DNA of 59,723 nucleotides from the NCBI GenBank assembly GCA_964649895.1, contig CAZYRX010000008.1, positions 1 to 59,723 of the forward strand, given 5' to 3'. Origin of the DNA: Halanaerobium sp964649895. Its GTDB lineage: Bacteria > Bacillota > Halanaerobiia > Halanaerobiales > Halanaerobiaceae. Of this stretch, positions 7,376 through 16,510 are shown in pieces. How positions within the stretch are numbered: the stretch's first letter is position 1; each line of letters starts with the position of its first letter. A program made the translations under genes and the position numbers. Under the pieces are notes generated by a model. That model was not told where the DNA came from. It saw nothing but the letters and a program-made list of their open reading frames with translations, and did no database searches.

Positions 7376-8788
7376 TTAATTATTGTACTGCCTGAATATA
7401 TTTGCCAAGTTCATTATTCCCTGCCTTATACTAAACTGATCTAGACATGCTGCTGAAATAATCATTTTATTATTATATTTATCTACCAAAAAATTTCGAT
7501 AATCAGGAAGTAATATGCCATTTTTTCTAGCAAATACATTAAATTTCTCATGATCAATCTTATTTTCCAATATTACTTCTGTGAAAAATATTGATTCTTC
7601 TTTTGCTATTTTAATATTTTTAAAATATTTTTGAAATTCTTCAATTAATAAAAGATTTCGGTTTTTAAATCTCTGTTTTAGGAGTTTTATACGTTTTTTT
7701 AAATATGATTTTTTAATATAATATGAAAGCAGATTATTTAAGAGATTGTCTCCTGAAGAAAGTAGTTTAAATTTATTTTTCAGACTCAATTTATCTACAA
7801 GAGATTTTTGCAATTTTTCTGAAGAATTATCAATAAAAAACATTCCCAAATTCAAACCTGGAAATATTTTATCAGTCAGTTTTCTAATTAAAATTAAACT
7901 TTTTTTATATTTTGATTCCATTAAACTTTCAAGCTTATCATTTTTTTCATAAAGATGATAAGATTCTAAGATAATTATTTTAAATTTTAGCATTTCTGCC
8001 AATTCCAAAAGTGAATTCAATTTAGAAAAATTCCAATCCAAAATATTTGCAAACGCAGGCTCATCACTTAATACCAAATAATCAATTTTATTTTCCTGGA
8101 GATAATCCATTAAAGTCCCATAATCAGGACTTTCAATTTTTAAAATATTATTCTGTTGAGATTTATAATTTTTATTATTGTCTAATAGAAATTCAAAAGG
8201 TCCTATATCTTCAGGGTATTCAAATAATATTAAGTCATCTTTATTAATTAAATTAACCAGTATATTTTTTAACTCATTATCTGAATTGAAATATATTCCT
8301 TGATGACTATAATTATTTTGCATTTCATTTATAAGTTTATACCACTGATTATTTTCTTTATTTAATTCAGAAAAGATTCTGGAACCAATTTCTGCATATT
8401 GTCGATCAAAAATAAGATCAAAAGCAAATTCTTTAAGATATTCTCTACCACTTAAGCTGCCGCTGAAATCTATTATGTTATTGGTAGTGGATTTTTTTGA
8501 AGTTAATATACGCAAACGCTGATCATCGCTGCTGCTTTTATAATTAGCAGCAGGAGCTATGTAACTCCCACTGCCTTCTTTTTTATAAATCAAGCTCTCT
8601 TCTGCTAAAAGATTGTAAGCTTTAACAACTGTTTCATTATTGACACTAAGTCGGGCAGCTAACTTCCTGATAGACGGCAGTTTAGTATCAGGTGTATATC
8701 TATCTTGTAAAATTTCTGCTTTAATTTGTTCAAATATCTGCCTGTATAAAGTCTGTTCAGCATCTCTATTAATTGCTATCTCAAACAT
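7376..8788 (-). CDS. GntR/MocR-type regulator with degenerate aminotransferase domain
   Basis: A 470-aa protein: an N-terminal GntR winged helix (residues about 1-75, with LYRQIFEQIK, LPSIRKLAARLSVNNETVVKAY and the SGSY wing), then a fold-type I aminotransferase-like domain as in MocR/PdxR regulators. The PLP lysine seems kept in LTDKIFPGLNLG, but the usual aspartate motif (EDDY type) reads LESY, the PGLRLG arginine is Asn, and the substrate-loop region is shortened. It may therefore bind PLP weakly or not at all. It starts 17 bp after the P-type ATPase stop codon on the same strand, so it is probably the last gene of that operon and its autoregulator. Confidence 0.8.
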   Translation of the reverse strand: MFEIAINRDAEQTLYRQIFEQIKAEILQDRYTPDTKLPSIRKLAARLSVNNETVVKAYNLLAEESLIYKKEGSGSYIAPAANYKSSSDDQRLRILTSKKSTTNNIIDFSGSLSGREYLKEFAFDLIFDRQYAEIGSRIFSELNKENNQWYKLINEMQNNYSHQGIYFNSDNELKNILVNLINKDDLILFEYPEDIGPFEFLLDNNKNYKSQQNNILKIESPDYGTLMDYLQENKIDYLVLSDEPAFANILDWNFSKLNSLLELAEMLKFKIIILESYHLYEKNDKLESLMESKYKKSLILIRKLTDKIFPGLNLGMFFIDNSSEKLQKSLVDKLSLKNKFKLLSSGDNLLNNLLSYYIKKSYLKKRIKLLKQRFKNRNLLLIEEFQKYFKNIKIAKEESIFFTEVILENKIDHEKFNVFARKNGILLPDYRNFLVDKYNNKMIISAACLDQFSIRQGIMNLANIFRQYNN

Positions 8789-8805
8789 TATCTGCCCTCC
8801 TATAT

Positions 8806-11553
8806 TTATATTTTTGACTTTTTGCGTTTGAAATATTTAATGATTTCATGACCTGCAAGAAATATAAGGCCAGCAATTATTACTCTACCCCAATCAGCTA
8901 AAGTAACTCCTGCAAAACTAAGAAAAGAGTTTATACCTGGAGTATAAATAACTATTAAAACCATAACTATAGAAATCATTATTGAATACAGCATTTTTTT
9001 GTTATTAAAAAAGTTCTTAGAGAATATTGTCTGATATTCATATCTTCTGGACATAATATTTACCCACTGTGAGAAAGCAATCGTTAAATAACTTATTGTT
9101 GTTGCTCTGGCATATAAAATGCTTCCTGTCTGAACTCCTCCAGGCTGACCTTTAACAAATAAATAAAAGTTTAAATAAGCAAGGCCTCCCATTAATATTG
9201 CTAAAAATGATATTTCACTAAAACTTTTTTTGTTTACTATATGATCATCCTGGCTTCGTGGAGGTGATTTCATTATATGCTCAGAAGCTGGATCAAAGGT
9301 AAAAGCTGTTAATGGTAAAATCTCTGCAAGTAAATCTATTGATAGAATCTGTATTGCCAAAATTGGAATCGGAAGTGAAAATAGAGCCGCTGCTAAAAGA
9401 CCAAGTAAAACTATTGTTAATTCCGCACCATTTGTAGTAAGTGAGGCAATAACTGTTTTCTTTAAATTATTATAGATGGTTCTTCCTTCTCTAATTGCAT
9501 ATACAAGTGTAGGAAAACTGTCATCTAAGAGTATTAATTCTGAAGCCTCCTTAGATACATCTGTACCCATCTGGCCCATTGCAACACCTATATGAGCACT
9601 TTTTAAAGCAGGTGCATCATTAACCCCATCTCCGGTCACAGCTACAATTTTTTGCTGTTCCTTAAGATTCTTAACTAGTCTAAGTTTATCTTCAGGAGAA
9701 ACACGTGAAAATATAATTGATTCATGTTTTTCCATTGTTTGTTTTAATTCTTCTTCACTCATCGCTGACAGATCTTTACTTGTATAAACAGGTACATCCT
9801 GATCATCAACCCCAAGACTTATCTCTCTACCTACAGCCTGAGCTGTAATCGCGTGGTCTCCTGTCATTATATAGGTGTCTATATGTGCATCATGTGACTG
9901 TTGGATAGCCTCCCTAACCCCTTCTTTAGGAGGATCGATCATAGCAACTAACCCTAAGAAAATTACATCCTTTTCAATTTCTTCAAGTACATAATCTGTT
10001 TCATCATCTTCAAGTTTTCTGTATGCAATAGCCAGAACACGCATTGCATTTTTTGAGTATTTTTCATTTATTTTATTTAATCTTTCTTTATCTTCTTCTG
10101 TTATTTCAACTACTTCTCCATCTTTTATTATGTGTTTAGCAATTGACAGCACACTACCTAAGGCACCTTTCATTTTCAAGTAATTTCCATCTTCAAATTC
10201 CCTGATAGAACTCATTCTTTTTCTGTCCGAATCAAAACTGAACTCATGAATTTCAGGGTTTTCATGATCCTCATCTGGAGATCGAGTACCCAGTTTTGTA
10301 GATAGAGTAATCAAAGCAGCCTCTGTTGGATCTCCTATAGCATACCAATTATGATGCTCATCATCAGGCTCATGAATTTCTGCATTTGATGCCATAGTTG
10401 CTGCATCAAACATAATTTCCAATTCATTTATTTTTTCTTCACTTAATGATTCTCCATCTTCATAATGAATATCACCTTTAGGTTCATAACCTAAACCAGA
10501 AATATCATATTCTTCTCCATCGAAAAATACTTTTTTAACTGTCATCTCATTTTTAGTTAATGTTCCTGTTTTATCAGTACATATAACATTAGTAGAACCT
10601 AAAGTTTCTGCAGAAGATAGTTTTTTTACGACTGCATTCTTTTCAGCAAGTCTGTTTACTCCTTGTGATAATGCAACAGTTATCTGCATAGGTAAAGCCT
10701 GAGGCACAACAGCAACTGCTATCCCAAGCGCATATATTAATGCAAAATCAAGACCATAACCCTGATAGATACTTACCCCGAATAATGCCAGGGCAATAAT
10801 TACAGCAAATACAGCTATTTTATTTGCCACTGACTGCAGTTCACTCTGCAGTGGTGATTTGGATTTATCTTCTTCTTGAGTTAAAGAAGCAATTTTACCC
10901 ATTTCTGTATCCATACCAGTTCTTACTACTACTCCTTTTGCAGAACCGGAAGCAACTGTTGTTCCTAAATAAGCCATATTATCTCTATCAGCCAGTGTTC
11001 TTTCTTCTTCAATATGATTAGAATGTTTTTCTTGAGGCATTGATTCCCCAGTTAAAGAAACATCATTTGTCCTTAAATTATATGCTTCTATGATTCTTAG
11101 ATCAGCAGGTATTTTATCTCCTTCTTCTAAGCTAATTATATCACCAACAACTAATTCTTCCTGTTTAATTTCTCCAATATTTCCATCTCTAATAACTTTA
11201 GTTGCTGATTTTACAAGCTGATTAAGTGAGTCCATAATTTTTTCTGCTTTATATTCCTGCATAAAACCTATTATGGAGTTAATAACTGCTATAATAAGCA
11301 TTACAGAACCATCTCTGTAACTCCCTATTAAAAAAGACATAACCGCAGCTGCAATCAGAAGCAGAACAAGTACATCTTTAAACTGTCCAATAAATATTTT
11401 GAATAAAGATTTCTTTTTTCCAGTTTTAAGTACATTTTCTCCGTTTTCACGTAATCTTTTCTCAGCTTCAGCTGAATTCAAACCTTTTTCTGATGTGTTT
11501 AAATCATCAAGTACATCTTTTGCTTTTTTTCTGTAAAACATATCTTCTGACAT
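8806..11553 (-). CDS. P2-type cation-transporting ATPase, atypical ion site
   Basis: A 915-aa P-type ATPase of Ca2+/Na+ pump architecture. Order: N-terminal cation ATPase domain (1-60), TM1-2, actuator domain with LTGES (167-171), TM3-4, phosphorylation motif DKTGT (327-331, catalytic Asp327), nucleotide-binding domain, MTGDH and GDGVNDAP hinge motifs, then six C-terminal helices. All catalytic motifs are intact. The ion-site residues are unusual: TM4 reads PQALP instead of PEGLP, and TM6 has SIDLLAEI where calcium pumps have NLVTDG. TM5 keeps N and E in TTNGAEL. The ion is therefore uncertain. It is the middle gene of an apparent DUF2254-ATPase-MocR operon. Confidence 0.92.
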   Translation of the reverse strand: MSEDMFYRKKAKDVLDDLNTSEKGLNSAEAEKRLRENGENVLKTGKKKSLFKIFIGQFKDVLVLLLIAAAVMSFLIGSYRDGSVMLIIAVINSIIGFMQEYKAEKIMDSLNQLVKSATKVIRDGNIGEIKQEELVVGDIISLEEGDKIPADLRIIEAYNLRTNDVSLTGESMPQEKHSNHIEEERTLADRDNMAYLGTTVASGSAKGVVVRTGMDTEMGKIASLTQEEDKSKSPLQSELQSVANKIAVFAVIIALALFGVSIYQGYGLDFALIYALGIAVAVVPQALPMQITVALSQGVNRLAEKNAVVKKLSSAETLGSTNVICTDKTGTLTKNEMTVKKVFFDGEEYDISGLGYEPKGDIHYEDGESLSEEKINELEIMFDAATMASNAEIHEPDDEHHNWYAIGDPTEAALITLSTKLGTRSPDEDHENPEIHEFSFDSDRKRMSSIREFEDGNYLKMKGALGSVLSIAKHIIKDGEVVEITEEDKERLNKINEKYSKNAMRVLAIAYRKLEDDETDYVLEEIEKDVIFLGLVAMIDPPKEGVREAIQQSHDAHIDTYIMTGDHAITAQAVGREISLGVDDQDVPVYTSKDLSAMSEEELKQTMEKHESIIFSRVSPEDKLRLVKNLKEQQKIVAVTGDGVNDAPALKSAHIGVAMGQMGTDVSKEASELILLDDSFPTLVYAIREGRTIYNNLKKTVIASLTTNGAELTIVLLGLLAAALFSLPIPILAIQILSIDLLAEILPLTAFTFDPASEHIMKSPPRSQDDHIVNKKSFSEISFLAILMGGLAYLNFYLFVKGQPGGVQTGSILYARATTISYLTIAFSQWVNIMSRRYEYQTIFSKNFFNNKKMLYSIMISIVMVLIVIYTPGINSFLSFAGVTLADWGRVIIAGLIFLAGHEIIKYFKRKKSKI

Positions 11554-11571
11554 AAAATCACCTCATATTTT

Positions 11572-12954
11572 TCAGTTAATTTGTCTTTTTTCTATTTGAA
11601 AATAATTTTCTTTAACATCTTTATTACCTGTTTCTTTGGCAAGCCTGTAAATCTTATTATTTAAAAATTTTTTATCTGCCTGTTCAAGTACATTCCTATC
11701 AAAGCCTTTTAATATATAATCGCTGAATGACCATACCTGTTCTTTTATCTCTTTTGGACTACCTTCTGCTATAACTATAAGAGCATCGATAATTGCCCCG
11801 GTAACTGAAACATCTTGACTACCATAATGCTTAAGCTGATAAAAAGTTTTATAAAGCAAATTCCAGAATGAGATATCTTCTAAAATAAAGCAGAGCTCAT
11901 CTTTATCATTATAGTAATAGTTGTTTTCTAAATTGGCCACAGCAATTCTGGACAAAACCCATCCCAGCTGATTAATACAAAATATAGCAGTATTGGGATC
12001 ATTAATACCGGGAGAAATCGCCCTTAAAGCAACTTCTGTTAATTTAAGGAGTCCAAATTCTATATCATTTTTCTTGCTTCGTTCATTACTTATTACAAGA
12101 TTTTCCCGAATCATATTTTTTATCTGCTTTAATTTTTCTTCTTCAATTTTTTTAGTATCATCATTTAACCGCCAGAGTTTAAAGATAACTGTATTTTCAG
12201 TTACATAATCACCTATCATTTTTTCGGCCCTTATTATTATATCATGCTCATCAGCTACTTTTGTCAATTCAATATCAAAAATCACCTGAATATAACCACT
12301 CTGCTCAGGATGAACATCACAAAATACGCGGTCAGTCATCTCTTTTAAATTATCCGGAGGTTCATTACGAATTTGATCGTTTTTGTTATTTCTTGTTTCT
12401 ATGGTATCAACTATTTCTATTACCTCATTTTTTAAACTTTCAATCAGAAGATTAACCTGTACTGAATTAGCTGCATGGTGAATAAAATATACAAAATAAC
12501 CAAGACAAATAATAGCTATAATTACGCCAATCATTGCAGAAAATATAGTAGCTTCTTGAGTCCCTTTCAAATTTTCATCAATAAAAAGCAGAGTTAAAAT
12601 TGAATAAATAAAACCACCTAAAAAGATACCAAATACTTTTAATGTTACCTTATTTTTAAGAAAATCCTGCATGGTTCTTGGAGAAAACTGTGAAGAATAC
12701 ATTGTTAAAACAACCATAATTGTAGAAAAAGAAACCGTAATCATCGCAAATAAAGAGCCTGCAATTGTTGAAAGTATTGTTTTAGAAAGATCATAGGAAG
12801 TAAAAAAATAAGCTGGAATATTAGCCAATAATAATCCACTATATTGATGTTCAATAAATATTACAAAAACCGAAAGTATTGTGGCAGAAATAGCATAAAT
12901 TGAAGGAATAAAATATATTTTATTCTCAATATTGTGCAGGAATTTAAATTTCAA
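11572..12954 (-). CDS. DUF2254 membrane protein
   Basis: A protein of about 460 aa matching the DUF2254 family of predicted inner-membrane proteins. Four hydrophobic helices occupy roughly the first 180 residues, the second pair flanking the family hallmark STIMVVLTMYSSQFSPRT. The rest is a soluble cytoplasmic region containing the LLKLTEVALRAISPGINDP motif. Function is unknown. Start: GTG at 12963 overlaps the AAGGAAG Shine-Dalgarno, so TTG at 12954 (8-nt spacing) is preferred, though not certain. It ends 18 bp before the ATPase start, so it probably leads the operon and could be an accessory subunit or channel for that ATPase. Confidence 0.8.
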   Translation of the reverse strand: MKFKFLHNIENKIYFIPSIYAISATILSVFVIFIEHQYSGLLLANIPAYFFTSYDLSKTILSTIAGSLFAMITVSFSTIMVVLTMYSSQFSPRTMQDFLKNKVTLKVFGIFLGGFIYSILTLLFIDENLKGTQEATIFSAMIGVIIAIICLGYFVYFIHHAANSVQVNLLIESLKNEVIEIVDTIETRNNKNDQIRNEPPDNLKEMTDRVFCDVHPEQSGYIQVIFDIELTKVADEHDIIIRAEKMIGDYVTENTVIFKLWRLNDDTKKIEEEKLKQIKNMIRENLVISNERSKKNDIEFGLLKLTEVALRAISPGINDPNTAIFCINQLGWVLSRIAVANLENNYYYNDKDELCFILEDISFWNLLYKTFYQLKHYGSQDVSVTGAIIDALIVIAEGSPKEIKEQVWSFSDYILKGFDRNVLEQADKKFLNNKIYRLAKETGNKDVKENYFQIEKRQIN

Positions 12955-12984
12955 AATTTTCACTTCCTTTGAAATAATAAAAAC

Positions 12985-13007
12985 TTATAGGATACTATAA
13001 CCTATAA
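12985..13007. promoter_or_regulatory. Candidate operator of the DUF2254-ATPase-MocR operon
   Basis: A perfect inverted repeat TTATAGG-N9-CCTATAA located 31 bp before the DUF2254 start and overlapping a possible -10 (TATAGT on the minus strand, with TTGGAT 16 bp upstream). Its size and position suit a dimeric GntR-family repressor; the GntR/MocR gene of the same operon is the obvious candidate. This is an inference from position. Confidence 0.45.
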
Positions 13008-13077
13008 AAGATAAAATCCAATTTAAATTTCACTTATAAATAAATTTCAACATAATTATAAAATATCCTTCTTTTTA

Positions 13078-13097
13078 GATTTTTCTTAAGAAAAATC
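13078..13097. repeat. 20-bp perfect palindrome in a divergent promoter region
   Basis: GATTTTTCTTAAGAAAAATC is exactly self-complementary. It lies between the divergent DUF2254 operon and the aldo/keto reductase gene, so it may be an operator or a hairpin. No further support. Confidence 0.35.
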
Positions 13098-13189
13098 ATG
13101 TAATTAATTACTAGTAATCAACTTATATTTATCTTATAATATTTATGTTAATAATATAAAGCAATAAATTAAATTTGGAGAGTGATATA

Positions 13190-14008
13190 ATGAAATCAGT
13201 TAAATTAATATCTGGAAATGAAATGCCTCTGCTCGGTCTAGGAACATGGAGATTAAGTGGTAAGGAGTGCACAGATAGTGTAGCTGAAGCTATTGAGACT
13301 GGATACAGACATATTGATACAGCAGATGCTTATGAAAACCACAAAGATATAGCAAAAGCTTTGGAACAAAGCTTTATAAATAGGGATCAATTATTTATTA
13401 CATCTAAGGTCTGGAGAGATCGCTTAAAATATGATGATATAATCTCTGATTCTCAAAGGTTTTTAGATGAACTAGGTATTGATTATCTTGATCTACTTTT
13501 AATTCACTGGCCTAATAAAAATATACCACTTAAAGAAAGCTTAAAAGCTTTAAAAGAATTAAAAGAAGCTGGAATTGCAAAAGATGCAGGAGTCAGCAAC
13601 TTTACCATAAATCATCTTAGAGATGCTCTTGATTATTATCCTGAGCTTGTTTCATTAAATCAGGTAGAGTTCCATCCTAGTTTATATCAAAAAGATCTTC
13701 TGGATTTCTGCAAAAAAAATGATATAGCTCTCACAGCTTACAGTCCTTTAGGAAGAGGGGCAGATTTTAATAATGATGTAATCAAAGAATTATCTAAAAA
13801 ATATGATAAAACACCCGCACAACTAACACTTAAGTGGTTAGTTGATAAAGAGATAGCTGTCATTCCAAAAGCAAGTTCGAAATCTCATATTGAAGAAAAT
13901 TTCGATATTTTCAGCTGGGATTTCCCCCAGGAAGCTCGAGAAAAAATGGATCAGCTCAACACAAATAACCGTATAATAGATCCTGGAATTGGAGAATTTG
14001 ACTATTAA
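13190..14008 (+). CDS. Aldo/keto reductase (2,5-didehydrogluconate reductase-like)
   Basis: A 272-aa TIM-barrel NADPH-dependent carbonyl reductase of the AKR5-like group. The catalytic tetrad is visible: Asp and Tyr in DTADAYENH, Lys in FITSKVW, His in LLIHWP. The phosphate-binding part is near VIPKASS. Length is normal. A TTG frame begins at 13175, but GGAG at 13177-13180 is clearly the Shine-Dalgarno for the ATG at 13190 (9-nt spacing). Single gene between divergent and convergent neighbours; natural substrate unknown. Confidence 0.93.
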   Translation: MKSVKLISGNEMPLLGLGTWRLSGKECTDSVAEAIETGYRHIDTADAYENHKDIAKALEQSFINRDQLFITSKVWRDRLKYDDIISDSQRFLDELGIDYLDLLLIHWPNKNIPLKESLKALKELKEAGIAKDAGVSNFTINHLRDALDYYPELVSLNQVEFHPSLYQKDLLDFCKKNDIALTAYSPLGRGADFNNDVIKELSKKYDKTPAQLTLKWLVDKEIAVIPKASSKSHIEENFDIFSWDFPQEAREKMDQLNTNNRIIDPGIGEFDY

Positions 14009-14037
14009 AACATAAAAAATAAAGAATATTATATATA

Positions 14038-14076
14038 AACTCGGACAAATATAAAATTTTTATTTGTTCGGGTTTT
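14038..14076. terminator. Bidirectional terminator overlapping a stop codon
   Basis: AACTCGGACAAATA pairs with TATTTGTTCGGGTT (two G-U) around a 9-nt AT loop. One arm contains the last codons and stop of the minus-strand acyltransferase-like gene, the other lies after the aldo/keto reductase, so it ends both converging transcripts. Confidence 0.75.
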
Positions 14077-14713
14077 CTTTAATTTTACCTTCCATCACTT
14101 TTTTGATATTCTTTTTTATTTTACTGAACTTGTTTTTTCTATCTTCTCTACTGACACTATAAGCTTCGTTAATTTTTATATATATTTTGTTAAAGGGAAG
14201 TGGAAATTTCAATTTATCCCAGCGACTTTTTAATTCGATCTTATATTTAACTTCTATATTCAGGGGTATAATTCTCCTTTTCGAAAAAATCGCCATAATA
14301 AAAGCAAAGTCTTTTGCCTCATGTTGCGGCCCATTCGGGCCATCCACAGACATTACAAGATTGGCATCTGTTTCTTTATTAATCTTATTTTTAACCTTAA
14401 AAATATAATCACCTTTACCTGCATAGTCGGGTAGTTGAATAACATCATAGCCAAAATGCTTACTGATTCTGCTGATAACCCCACCTCTCTTGTTAATCGT
14501 AGTAATTATATTTAGTTTTTTACCCTTGAGAAATGGATAATAACAGTAGCTGTCACCGTGCCAGATAAAAAATATATATTTTTCAGGGTTATCATCTTCA
14601 AAAACATCTTTATTCCCCATTATCTTTATTTCACTACTTTTATAAACAAAATCAATATAATAATATAAGCATGCACTGATAATCTTCTCTTTAAGCTGAC
14701 CCAATTTATACAT
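14060..14713 (-). CDS. Lysophospholipid acyltransferase family protein (DUF374)
   Basis: A 217-aa protein of the DUF374 group within the LPLAT superfamily. It has the acyltransferase-type motif FIWHGDSY (HX4D-like, about residue 50) and the diagnostic VDGPNGPQH loop (about residue 125). A hydrophobic N-terminal helix suggests membrane association. In diderms related proteins acylate lipid A or other envelope lipids, which fits an organism with an outer membrane, but the substrate here is not known. The C-terminus is lysine-rich. The stop codon lies inside the shared terminator hairpin. Confidence 0.75.
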   Translation of the reverse strand: MYKLGQLKEKIISACLYYYIDFVYKSSEIKIMGNKDVFEDDNPEKYIFFIWHGDSYCYYPFLKGKKLNIITTINKRGGVISRISKHFGYDVIQLPDYAGKGDYIFKVKNKINKETDANLVMSVDGPNGPQHEAKDFAFIMAIFSKRRIIPLNIEVKYKIELKSRWDKLKFPLPFNKIYIKINEAYSVSREDRKNKFSKIKKNIKKVMEGKIKENPNK

Positions 14714-14911
14714 ATAAAATCATCCTTTAATCTATTTTTTATCAATTTTAGTATTAAATATTTTATATAACTCAGATCAAAATGTACAGTCAGCAAATTA
14801 ATATTAATATTTCATTTTATTACTTTAGCCTAAGTTTATTATATAGCAATAAGCTGTGAAAAGAAAATCGCACTTGTTAATAATTATTTCATTCTATATA
14901 ATAAAACTAAC

Positions 14912-14953
14912 TAAAAATATATTTTAATAAGCTTTAAAAATATATTTTAATAA
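14912..14953. repeat. Two 19-bp direct repeats upstream of the cyclodeaminase gene
   Basis: TAAAAATATATTTTAATAA occurs at 14912-14930 and again, identical, at 14935-14953 (23-bp period, close to two helical turns). Each contains a near-palindromic AT core. The second copy ends just before the ribosome-binding site of the next gene. Confidence 0.6.
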
Positions 14954-14969
14954 CAGAAAGGGGAATATA

Positions 14970-15557
14970 ATGTATAATAACAGTTCAATCGAAGATTTTT
15001 TAAATGAATTAGGCTCAAAGAATTCTACTCCAGGAGGGGGAAGTGCAGCCGCACTTACTGGAGCTTTGAATGCAGCAGTTGTGAATTTCATCGCAAATCT
15101 GACCATTGGTAAAGAAAAATATAAAGATGTAGAAGATGAAGCCAAATCTATTTTAACTGAAAGTAATCAAATTAAAAGAGAAATGTTAAAGATGATGGAT
15201 GAAGACAGCGAAATCTTATCCAAAATATTGGCCAGCTACAAAACAGGGAATAATGCAGAAACAAAAAGCATCTGCAAAGATGCTGTAGAATTTTCTCTTG
15301 ATATGACACAAAGGGCTGTAAGATTAATGGAATTAACACATGAAATTAGTAAAATAGGCAACAAGATGCTTGCAAGCGACTTTGAAGTGGCAGCATATAT
15401 TGGAGATGCAGCTGTTGGTAGTGCAATTGCAAATATTAAAATAAATTTAAAAAGTTTAGATGATAATGAATATAAAAGTAATGTTAAAAAAGATTATAAA
15501 GCACTGAAAGACAAAAGTTCAAAACTAAAAAAAGAAATTATTGAGTTAGCAAACTAG
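14970..15557 (+). CDS. Cyclodeaminase/cyclohydrolase family protein (FchA-like)
   Basis: A 195-aa protein of the FTCD_C family: formiminotetrahydrofolate cyclodeaminases and monofunctional methenyl-H4folate cyclohydrolases (FchA). The N-terminus has the diagnostic SIEDFLNELGSK, TPGGGSAAALTGAL (residues about 21-34) and ANLTIGK motifs; the rest is alpha-helical as expected. Length is normal. The following gene, 61 bp downstream on the same strand, is folD, so a cyclohydrolase role (methenyl-H4F to formyl-H4F) is more likely than histidine degradation. A ribosome-binding site GAAAGGGG precedes the ATG. Confidence 0.87.
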   Translation: MYNNSSIEDFLNELGSKNSTPGGGSAAALTGALNAAVVNFIANLTIGKEKYKDVEDEAKSILTESNQIKREMLKMMDEDSEILSKILASYKTGNNAETKSICKDAVEFSLDMTQRAVRLMELTHEISKIGNKMLASDFEVAAYIGDAAVGSAIANIKINLKSLDDNEYKSNVKKDYKALKDKSSKLKKEIIELAN

Positions 15558-15618
15558 TTTATATTTATATGATTACACAATAATTAAACTAACTACATAT
15601 TTACAAGGAGTGAATTAA

Positions 15619-16455
15619 TTGAAGGAACTTAGTGGTAAACAAGCTGCTGCAGATATAAAACAGTGGTGTATAGATGAAGTAGCAGAACTTAAAGAAAAAA
15701 CAGGTAGTGTGCCCAATCTCCTAGTTCTTCAGTATGGTAAAGATGAAGCAAGCAAAGCTTATGTAAATCGCATTGAAAAAAATTGTGAAAAAGTTGGAAT
15801 CGAATTTGAATATAAGCATTTTAGTTCCAGTCCAGAAAAATTTTTAGAAAAATTAAAAAGTGCAAATGATGATCAAGAAATCACATCAATTATGGTGCAG
15901 CAGCCTCTCCCTGATGAACTAAAAGATAGTATTGAATTAATTAATCCGAAAAAAGATATCGAAGGTATTACTTCTGCTTCACTTGGTAAATTGTTTGCTG
16001 GTTATGAGACACTTGTACCGTGTACAGCAGAAGCCTGTATGGAAATAATAGATTATTATGATATTCCACTCAAAGGAAAAAGAGCAGTTGTTGTTGGCAG
16101 GAGCAATATAGTAGGTAAACCAGTCTCTATTTTACTTCAGCAGAGACATGCAACTGTTACAATGTGCCATTCACGAACTAAAGATTTAAGCTGGGAATTA
16201 AAACACGCTGATATTGTCGTTGCTGCTGTTGGTAGAGCAGAAATGATTAAAGGTGAAATGCTCGGTGAAGATTCTATTGTAATTGATGTCGGCACAAATT
16301 TTGTTGATGGAAAACTGCTCGGAGATGTAGATTATGATTCTGCAGCAGAAAAAGCTGCAATGATAACTCCCGTACCAGGTGGAGTTGGCACAGTTACTAA
16401 TCAAGTATTATTAAGAAACATTGTTAAGTCATTTAAAAATCTACATAATCTCTAA
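15619..16455 (+). CDS. folD: Methylene-H4folate dehydrogenase (FolD), cyclohydrolase residues altered
   Basis: A 278-aa FolD, oxidising methylene-H4F to methenyl-H4F with NAD(P)+, classically also hydrolysing it to formyl-H4F. Substrate motif VQQPLP (93-98), dinucleotide motif VVVGRSNIVGKP and C-terminal PVPGGVGTVTN are intact. The usual YVxxK catalytic motif reads YVNRI (Tyr48, Ile52), so the lysine required for cyclohydrolase activity is missing. The aspartate of KDVDG is Glu115 in KDIEG. With the cyclohydrolase-family gene immediately upstream, this suggests a dehydrogenase-only FolD. Start is TTG with AAGGAG at 8 nt. Confidence 0.93.
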   Translation: MKELSGKQAAADIKQWCIDEVAELKEKTGSVPNLLVLQYGKDEASKAYVNRIEKNCEKVGIEFEYKHFSSSPEKFLEKLKSANDDQEITSIMVQQPLPDELKDSIELINPKKDIEGITSASLGKLFAGYETLVPCTAEACMEIIDYYDIPLKGKRAVVVGRSNIVGKPVSILLQQRHATVTMCHSRTKDLSWELKHADIVVAAVGRAEMIKGEMLGEDSIVIDVGTNFVDGKLLGDVDYDSAAEKAAMITPVPGGVGTVTNQVLLRNIVKSFKNLHNL

Positions 16456-16471
16456 AATAGAAAATTTAAAA

Positions 16472-16491
16472 ACTCCCCGGGGGAGGGGAGT
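16472..16491 (+). terminator. GC-rich hairpin after folD
   Basis: ACTCCCC and GGGGAGT enclose a 6-nt G-rich loop 17 bp after the folD stop. The tract that follows (AAAATTAGTTT) is a poor T-run, so termination is plausible but not certain. Confidence 0.5.
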
Positions 16492-16510
16492 AAAATTAGT
16501 TTATTAAATT

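Noticed and set aside
13107..13118. ATTACTAGTAAT palindrome before the aldo/keto reductase gene
   Set aside because: Short and AT-rich; expected by chance in this composition.
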